Source: Pseudomonadota bacterium | GTDB lineage: Bacteria > Desulfobacterota > Syntrophorhabdia > Syntrophorhabdales > Syntrophorhabdaceae | Assembly (NCBI GenBank): GCA_026388315.1 | Contig: JAPLKA010000088.1 | Span: 1 to 39,605 of the forward strand | Direction: 5' to 3' | Length of the DNA: 39,605 bases | Shown here: piece after piece, positions 35,222-39,605 of the stretch | Layout: the number at the start of each line of letters is the position of its first letter | How positions within the stretch are numbered: the first letter of the stretch is position 1 | The notes under the pieces: model-generated | Told to the model about the DNA's origin: nothing | What the model saw: only the letters and a program-made list of their open reading frames with translations | The model's database searches: none | Program-made: the position numbers and the translations under genes

Positions 35222-35489
35222 TTCTCTGGCAGGTCTCCGGGTCTCCGGTTATAGCTTCTGTCTGTATCGTGCCCGGTCAGTTTCAGAGAATATTTTTTTG
35301 CCGCCCGCTATCGCTCGACAAATACTGACAAAAGATAATATGTTTTGCCAGTCGACGACAATGCCGCCTGTCAAATATTCAGCCCTAACGGGCGAATATA
35401 TCTTATCATTTCACAGGCAAAAACAGCACTTTAAGCCATGAAATTGGCCATTTTCCACGTCTGTATTTCTTTTCCGAAGATTTCAGCAA

Positions 35490-35510
35490 TTGCGGACAAT
35501 GTGTCCGCAA
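35490..35510. repeat. Palindrome E
   Basis: Arms TTGCGGACA and TGTCCGCAA with an ATG spacer. Confidence 0.9.
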
Positions 35511-35599
35511 ATTCCCTCCGATGCACAGCCATGTCCAGTAATGCAAAAAAAAGACCCCATTTCCTTCATAAGAGGCGGTCCTTTTTTAGCTATCTCCAA

Positions 35600-35624
35600 A
35601 TTCTCCGCCACAGTGGCGGAGAAT
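35600..35624. repeat. Palindrome F
   Basis: Arms ATTCTCCGCCAC and GTGGCGGAGAAT around a central A. One frame reads FSATVAEN, a ParB-like word. Confidence 0.9.
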
Positions 35625-35745
35625 CCATAAAACAAGGACTGGACTATGTTTGCAAAGATTAAAGAGCTCTCTAAAACTGTTGTAGAAACCTGCCTCACAA
35701 TCTTAAGCCCATCACCCGGTCCAGACTTTCTGGTCCGGCCCCTGA

Positions 35746-35770
35746 ATTTTCAGAAACAGTTTCTGAAAAT
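35746..35770. repeat. Palindrome H
   Basis: Arms ATTTTCAGAAAC and GTTTCTGAAAAT around a central A. A frame reads ETVSENVSEHLLTI. Confidence 0.9.
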
Positions 35771-35864
35771 GTTTCAGAACATCTTCTCACAATTTGCAGT
35801 TCTGGAAATAGTTGCCATGAATCAGGCTTCATGATAAGTGAAATAAGTTAAGAATGTCCCGGCT

Positions 35865-36000
35865 ATCCTCAACTATCCGAAATCTGAAAGCGTATCGGAG
35901 GCAATGACGGAAACAGTTTCCGTCATTGTTGCACAGCATGAAAATCAACAAGGACGCTTATTAACGGGCTATTGCTCTTAAAACTTTTCGATGAGATTCA
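35865..36000 (+). pseudogene. ParB-like gene relic, copy C
   Basis: Near-identical to 34018-34153 over 136 bases. It holds a perfect 27-base palindrome (35902-35928, 13-base arms). The downstream GGCAGCAATCCGAAGTGAAAA continues to match the ParB-like gene (EIQAAIRSE). The translated frame carries the same one-base loss as copy B. Confidence 0.75.
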
Positions 36001-36032
36001 GGCAGCAATCCGAAGTGAAAACCCGTGAAGCG

Positions 36033-36470
36033 TTATCCGTGAAGCGTGAAGTTCTCAGCCACTTCTTGTTTCAGAAAAAGCTTCAAAAAGTCTGCTGGTG
36101 AAATAACCCGAACTCCTTGGCATAAGTTGGAAGGAAAATGGACCTGATTGCCGGTAACCAAGTACTCTACGCTACCCATAAGGGCTACCTCAAGAAACGG
36201 TTCGTCGTCGGCATCGGGTAAAGAAGTGAGAAGTGGAGAAGATGCTACGGTTTGGCCATTACGTTCAACATAATCAAGGATGGTGACAATCTTATCTTCC
36301 GCAAACTGAAACTTGGGACGCCTTAATACCTCATGGTATTCGGACAAGATACGGGCATCAACACACAAAGTCAGGTTGCCGGAGGAAATCATCCGAACAA
36401 TGTCACCACATGCACCGAACGGCGATAGAAGACCTGCAACCAGAACATTCGTATCGAGGACGATCTTCAT
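36033..36470 (-). CDS. PIN-domain toxin (COG1569 type)
   Basis: A 145-residue PIN nuclease: KIVLDTNVLVAGLLSPFG (metal-binding Asp), SEYHEVLRRPKF (conserved Glu) and LPDADDEPFLEVALMGSVEYLVTGN with the DADDEPFLE acidic cluster. The normal third Asp of VTGD is Asn here (VTGN), a common variation in this group. It overlaps its antitoxin gene by 4 bases (ATGA) on the minus strand. It is of the same general type as the toxin at 3734 but diverged. Confidence 0.87.
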   Translation of the reverse strand: MKIVLDTNVLVAGLLSPFGACGDIVRMISSGNLTLCVDARILSEYHEVLRRPKFQFAEDKIVTILDYVERNGQTVASSPLLTSLPDADDEPFLEVALMGSVEYLVTGNQVHFPSNLCQGVRVISPADFLKLFLKQEVAENFTLHG

Positions 36471-36754
36471 CGTTGTCGTTTTTCCCTCACTGTCTTGATT
36501 TCGGCGTCGATCTCCTCCATAGTGATTCTGTCTGTGCCCTGCACTGTGGACTGACGCTGAAGGCTCATAACAGCCTCGACGGCACGTGCCTGGCGAAACG
36601 CAGAGAGCGACTCTTCCAGGTTTGATTCATTAACCGCCGATAAAATAGCAATGGGCCGACCGTTACTGGTAACAATTAACTCCCGTTCCGTCGGGAGATT
36701 CTTCCAAACCTCGGCAGATTTCCCTCGTAAGTCACGTACGCTTATGAATTTCAT
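36467..36754 (-). CDS. Phd/YefM-type antitoxin
   Basis: A 95-residue protein. MKFISVRDLRGKSAEVWKNL and ELIVTSNGRPIAILSAV are the Phd/YefM N-terminal DNA-binding fold; the C-terminal part is a long charged helix that binds the toxin. It precedes the PIN toxin with a 4-base overlap. The upstream promoter TTGACT (36808-36803) and TACACT (36786-36781) carries GTGTAC words at 36771-36776 and 36782-36787, likely the operator for autoregulation. Confidence 0.85.
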   Translation of the reverse strand: MKFISVRDLRGKSAEVWKNLPTERELIVTSNGRPIAILSAVNESNLEESLSAFRQARAVEAVMSLQRQSTVQGTDRITMEEIDAEIKTVREKRQR

Positions 36755-36770
36755 AACCTAACCTCCAATT

Positions 36771-36808
36771 GTGTACTAACAGTGTACACCATTGTCACTC
36801 ATAGTCAA
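36771..36808 (-). promoter_or_regulatory. Promoter/operator of the Phd-PIN module
   Basis: Minus strand TTGACT (36808-36803), 16 bases, TACACT (36786-36781). GTGTACAC (36782-36789) and GTGTAC (36771-36776) overlap the -10 region. Confidence 0.5.
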
Positions 36809-36828
36809 GTTTATTCTTCACATAACGA

Positions 36829-36993
36829 GCCTGTAGAAAAACCCCTGACTGCGCCCTAACTGCGATTAAGGGGTGGTTTTCTGGAGTCATCTGACCCTTC
36901 CCAACCATGAGATCTCCGGTTGTGGCGCATTCTGTGAGGTCACTCTTTTCCACATCCCATCAGAAAATCTGCTCGGGGACTTTTTCTACAGGC
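36829..36993. mobile_element. MITE-like element with perfect 13-bp inverted ends
   Basis: GCCTGTAGAAAAA (36829-36841) and its exact complement TTTTTCTACAGGC (36981-36993) bound 165 bases without a transposase. Ends of this kind occur on some insertion sequences, so this may be a deletion derivative. No target-site duplication was found. Confidence 0.6.
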
Positions 36994-37489
36994 ACAACAT
37001 GAGCGTCAGCGAGATGCGCATAGTGCGGATTCGCTGCACGTACTAGTTGGGCAATTGTTCTTGTAAATCAATATGTTATCCTCAGCAAATGTCAATATTT
37101 CACCAACGTCCCCTTCGCTCCCCCCCTTCGCTCCCCAGCTCCTTCGTCGCCGGAAACCGTTATGCGAGTCGCGACTTCGAGCATTTCTTGGGACCCTACC
37201 TTCAGCCGGGTACTTGTGGAGGCACGACACGGGTGGCCCCGCGGCCAGTGCCGCGTCTGGGCCGGCCTGATTTGTTCGAAGCCGGGTACCCACTTGTGGG
37301 TGGACAAGTTAGAAGGCCGAACGGATGCTAACCGTTACAAGGGTAAGAAAGCACGACCCACTCACCGGGTGGGTGCCCCGGCAGAGAGCAAAACAGTGTT
37401 CCGGCCATACCGATAATGCTTTGGGACGTAATTGGACTTAAAGTGCTGTTTTTGGGGCAAATTGCAACAAAGAGGTATGATCCAAGGCA

Positions 37490-37650
37490 GTTGTTGACAC
37501 ATTGTCAACAACATCATAAATCTCTGTAAAGTCAATACTGGCCTTGCATAGAGCCATTTCACTTTTAAAACTATTTTCTGAGGAACCGTAACTCTCCGCA
37601 ACTGTTGCGGAGATTCTTAATATCATCGGAAAGTCAATACAGACGAAGGG
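37490..37650 (+). pseudogene. Tandem ParB-like relics J and K
   Basis: One frame reads VDTLSTT, stop, ISVKSILALHRAISLLKLFSEEP, stop, LSATVAEILNIIGKSIQTK. Both parts align with residues 152-185 of the ParB-like gene (ELVATVATTLQISGKSTKTL then SLLKLPDE). J contains palindrome 37490-37512 (arms GTTGTTGACA/TGTCAACAAC) and K contains palindrome 37593-37613 (arms TCTCCGCAAC/GTTGCGGAGA). Two in-frame stops mark it as decayed. Confidence 0.65.
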
Positions 37651-37663
37651 AATCCCATTCTTC

Positions 37664-37731
37664 GAGATTGCCACGGGCTAAAGCCCTCGCAATGACAGAT
37701 AAGGGAGGGGCCGTTCGCGATGACGGACAGG
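37664..37731. repeat. Dispersed TTGCCACGG...TCGCAATGACA repeat, left copy
   Basis: GATTGCCACGGGCTAAAG then CCCTCGCAATGACAG, with a second GATGACGGACAGG unit. It contains the hairpin GGGCTAAAGCCC. A related copy lies at 38646-38724, beyond the TA module. Confidence 0.6.
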
Positions 37732-37759
37732 TGAGAAGCTACCGCCTGTCTGCTGCCAA

Positions 37760-38257
37760 CTATTTTACTATGTTTTTAATTGAACTGATCGGTGAATAGA
37801 ACCCATATCCAACCATTTTATGTAATACTTTATCTGCTTCCTTATGATTTATAATGCTCATCTCTATGGATTTTATGAGAATTCCTATTGTACCGGTCAG
37901 CTTCACTCCCAATAAGCCTGCTTCTCTTCTTGCCGCCCTGTCGTCACAGGCAAAAACCAATCCTCGCAACTTAGCAACGGCAATACTGGACGACTCGCCG
38001 AAACCCAAGGATATTGAGAGAGACTCAAAAACAGTTTTTTCTTTGTCACTTAGCGTAATTTCTTTAAGCCAGCCATCTAACACAGCTTGTCGTATCCCGA
38101 CAAGCTTTCCGTGCCCCTGCATTATTCCTCTCATATTTTCCGCTGAAACGAAGTCGGTAATATAAGCAACATTGGAATACATCTTTTTTGGAATATAGAG
38201 AGAATCTGATAAGGCAAAGTTGCTCAAAACGCAATTATCAAAGATAATTTCAGGCAT
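37760..38257 (-). CDS. DUF3368 PIN-like toxin (second)
   Basis: A 165-residue protein of the DUF3368 family: EIIFDNCVLSNFALSDSL at the N terminus with the first Asp, LGFGESSSIAVAKLRGLVFACDDRAARREAGLLGVKLTGTIGI with the conserved DDRAAR and GTIGI. It overlaps its antitoxin by 8 bases on the minus strand. It is related to the 34317 gene but sequence identity is low by eye. Likely a complete RNase-type toxin. Confidence 0.83.
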   Translation of the reverse strand: MPEIIFDNCVLSNFALSDSLYIPKKMYSNVAYITDFVSAENMRGIMQGHGKLVGIRQAVLDGWLKEITLSDKEKTVFESLSISLGFGESSSIAVAKLRGLVFACDDRAARREAGLLGVKLTGTIGILIKSIEMSIINHKEADKVLHKMVGYGFYSPISSIKNIVK

Positions 38258-38561
38258 TCAACATATCCTGCAGGCATTCAGATGATTCCTGGATGTTAAT
38301 AGAAATGCCACGGTCTTTCAGATAAACTCTTAAGCTGACAATATCAATGCCGAGAATCTCTGAAAGCTTACCCAGACTGATGAAACCTTCTTTATATGCC
38401 TCAATAGATACCATTCTTCTGTGCTCAATAAGATCTTTCTTCATATAGGTAGTATCCAGTGCCTCCCTTACAAGCTCTCCAAGGGTTTTCCGGTTTTCCC
38501 TGGCATATAATGTAAGTTTCCCGTGCTGCTCATCGGTCAGCATAATATTAGTTCTCTTCAT
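38250..38561 (-). CDS. Antitoxin combining an RHH and a UPF0175-like half
   Basis: 103 residues. The first 40 (RTNIMLTDEQHGKLTLYARENRKTLGELVREAL) resemble a ribbon-helix-helix DNA-binding fold, and residues about 50-95 (SIEAYKEGFISLGKLSEILGIDIVSLRVYLKDRGI) resemble the UPF0175 helical part. GGGAGGATTAAG precedes the ATG. Two ATATGTGTAA words 12 bases apart (38575-38584 and 38587-38596) lie just upstream and are probable operator half-sites. Confidence 0.75.
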   Translation of the reverse strand: MKRTNIMLTDEQHGKLTLYARENRKTLGELVREALDTTYMKKDLIEHRRMVSIEAYKEGFISLGKLSEILGIDIVSLRVYLKDRGISINIQESSECLQDMLNA

Positions 38562-38574
38562 CTTAATCCTCCCG

Positions 38575-38596
38575 ATATGTGTAACTATATGTGTAA
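38575..38596. promoter_or_regulatory. Operator repeats of the RHH antitoxin module
   Basis: Direct repeats ATATGTGTAA at 38575-38584 and 38587-38596, one helical turn apart, immediately upstream of the antitoxin start. Confidence 0.5.
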
Positions 38597-38645
38597 TATA
38601 ATTTTACAGTAACAAAATCAACAAAAACGTTCTGAAATTGAATTA

Positions 38646-38724
38646 GATCGCCACCCTTCCCAGAGGTCGCTCACGATGACAGGCAAAGGGAGAGACTGCC
38701 ACGGCTTCGCCTCGCAGTGACATG
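38646..38724. repeat. Dispersed TGCCACGG...CAGTGACA repeat, right copy
   Basis: GATCGCCACCC...CACGATGACAGG followed by GACTGCCACGGCTTCGCC and TCGCAGTGACATG, related to 37664-37731. Followed by CACTATTCACTATTCACTG, a TTCACTA run. Confidence 0.5.
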
Positions 38725-38761
38725 CCGGAGGTTTCACTATTCACTATTCACTGCTTTTCCA

Positions 38762-39046
38762 TCAATTCATGTACCCCATCGCACCTTTCGGTTCTTCCGC
38801 TACTTCAATAGTCCCGAATGATGCTTCATATCTGGATATATTTTCTGCAAGGGCGTTGAAAATACGTTTAACGTGTCCGGGGCTCACCACGATCCTGGCT
38901 GTAACAGCACCTTCCGGAGGAGCAAGCATAATAAAATCCATTACAAATTCCTCTTTTGTATGTGCTACCACCATATTGTTTGCATATACTCCGCCCTTTA
39001 TTTCATTAGGGAAATATACTTTGATGTCCTGTTGACCGTTCGGCAT
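38762..39046 (-). CDS. DUF3467 family protein
   Basis: A 94-residue small protein typical of DUF3467: KVYFPNEIKGGVYANNMVVAHTKEEFVMDFIMLAPPEGAVTARIVVSPGHVKRIFNALAENISRYE. The function of the family is not known. AAAGGAG on the minus strand (39052-39058) sits 5 bases before the ATG. It is divergent from thiL with a 89-base gap. No clear partner. The fold is predicted to be a compact alpha/beta domain. Confidence 0.85.
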   Translation of the reverse strand: MPNGQQDIKVYFPNEIKGGVYANNMVVAHTKEEFVMDFIMLAPPEGAVTARIVVSPGHVKRIFNALAENISRYEASFGTIEVAEEPKGAMGYMN

Positions 39047-39135
39047 ATAGACTCCTTTAGTTTTTTTAAAACTATAAAATATTTTCTTTGACCTTGCAAT
39101 AAAAGGCTGTAAACTGATATTATCTTTCTCGAATC

Positions 39136-39605
39136 ATGGAAATTACAGAAAACAATCTCATAAAAAGGCTCAAAAGATTTGAACAGAAAAACGAAAGGGT
39201 AATAAGAGGCATCGGCGATGACGGCGCAGTCGTTGAAATGACTCGTGGTCGTTATGTCTTTGTACAGGATGCACTCGTAGAACACATCCATTTTGAATTT
39301 TCTTTTATGGATGCGGTTTCGGTTGGTAAAAAATCGATATACGTCAATGTTTCCGATATACTCTCCATGGGCGCCGACCCGCTGTACTTTCTCGTCACTA
39401 TAGGTATCCCCGGCAGCATGTCATACAATACAATCATAGATTTGTATAAAGGCATGCATCGTGCTGCCCGGGAATTTAATGTTATCCTTCTTGGCGGGGA
39501 TACAGTTGAAACGAAAAGCGACTTTTTTAGCGATGTCTCTATGGCAGGCATCCTGAAGAATGATACGTACCTGGGGAGAAATACAGCCAATGCGGGCGAC
39601 CTGAT
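39136..39605 (+). CDS. thiL: Thiamine-monophosphate kinase ThiL (5-prime part)
   Basis: The frame is open from ATG 39136 to the window end (about 156 codons). IRGIGDDGAVVE, VQDALVEHIHFEF, NVSDILSMGADP and LLGGDTVE are the AIR-synthase-fold motifs of ThiL, which phosphorylates thiamine monophosphate to the diphosphate. The C-terminal half is outside the window. No ribosome site is obvious at the start, though the N terminus fits. Confidence 0.92.
   Translation, partial: MEITENNLIKRLKRFEQKNERVIRGIGDDGAVVEMTRGRYVFVQDALVEHIHFEFSFMDAVSVGKKSIYVNVSDILSMGADPLYFLVTIGIPGSMSYNTIIDLYKGMHRAAREFNVILLGGDTVETKSDFFSDVSMAGILKNDTYLGRNTANAGDL

Larger units (their letters stand above)
35053..36032. other. Gene-free stretch with palindromes and ParB relics
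   Basis: About 980 bases without a supported gene. It contains palindromes at 35197-35221, 35490-35510, 35600-35624, 35716-35738 (one mismatch), 35746-35770 and 35902-35928, the ParB-like copy C relic (35865-36000), one inverted copy of the GGCTTAAAGTGCTGTTTTT word (35416-35437), and a terminator-like A-tract/T-tract hairpin near 35546-35588. Confidence 0.7.
36755..37759. other. Kilobase without genes: TIR element, GC-rich block, ParB relics
   Basis: It holds the Phd promoter, a 165-base element with 13-base terminal inverted repeats (36829-36993), a GC-rich block (about 37110-37400) with several short hairpins, the GGACTTAAAGTGCTG word (37434-37458), the tandem ParB relics J and K (37490-37650), and a dispersed repeat at 37664-37731. 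No frame in it resembles a known protein. Confidence 0.6.

Noticed and set aside
35416-35950. CRISPR-like array of palindromes
   Set aside because: Spacing is irregular and the palindromes differ in sequence, unlike CRISPR repeats; no cas genes are nearby.
37047-37331. Overlapping 94-95-codon frames on both strands in the GC-rich block
   Set aside because: Open frames are expected by chance in GC-rich DNA; no family resemblance, no ribosome site, and frames compete on both strands.

Overview
This window looks like chromosomal DNA of a strictly anaerobic, probably syntrophic deltaproteobacterium (Syntrophorhabdus or Desulfobacterota type). That is an inference from gene content: a set of [FeFe]-hydrogenase maturases with aspartase, an FAD oxidase/CCG iron-sulfur protein/acyl-CoA ligase operon, and many toxin-antitoxin (TA) modules. 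No rRNA, tRNA, CRISPR array or intact insertion sequence was recognised.

Layout. 1-5060 is accessory: a large HD plus Hsp90-type ATPase protein, a PIN TA pair and a C-terminally short ParB-like gene. 5079-10522 holds aspA-hydF-hydG facing hydE. 10562-14936 (minus) holds a PBP1A-type peptidoglycan synthase, a divergent adenine-deaminase-like hydrolase and a hot-dog thioesterase. 15042-19815 is phoU-pstS-pstC-pstA-pstB1-pstB2 behind a good sigma70-type promoter. 19901-23804 holds an EF-G paralogue, birA and coaX, closed by a strong terminator. 23856-28185 (minus) is the ligase/Fe-S/FAD operon. rarA follows. 29847-33484 is a visibly GC-richer block (methyltransferase, nucleobase permease with a C-terminal ATPase-like domain, nitroreductase). 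33568-38561 is an island of TA modules, one of them decayed, set among gene relics and palindromes. The right edge has a DUF3467 gene and the start of thiL.

How the genes work together. AspA, HydF, HydG and HydE supply ammonia chemistry, the scaffold and the radical-SAM steps for the H-cluster; the hydrogenase itself is not here. The pst operon is a complete phosphate importer with its PhoU regulator. It has two ATPases whose active-site defects are complementary, so the expected ATPase is a PstB1-PstB2 heterodimer with one working site. The FAD oxidase and CCG protein look like a 2-hydroxyacid-type dehydrogenase module tied to acyl-CoA activation.

The most unusual feature is a family of 19-27 bp palindromes. 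One lies in frame inside the ParB-like gene (codons for about residues 155-161). At least six more, each with a different stem sequence, are scattered from 34.0 to 37.6 kb, several inside recognisable relics of the same ParB segment. Stem sequences change but symmetry stays, which suggests selection for the palindrome or a template-switch mechanism that keeps the arms matched.
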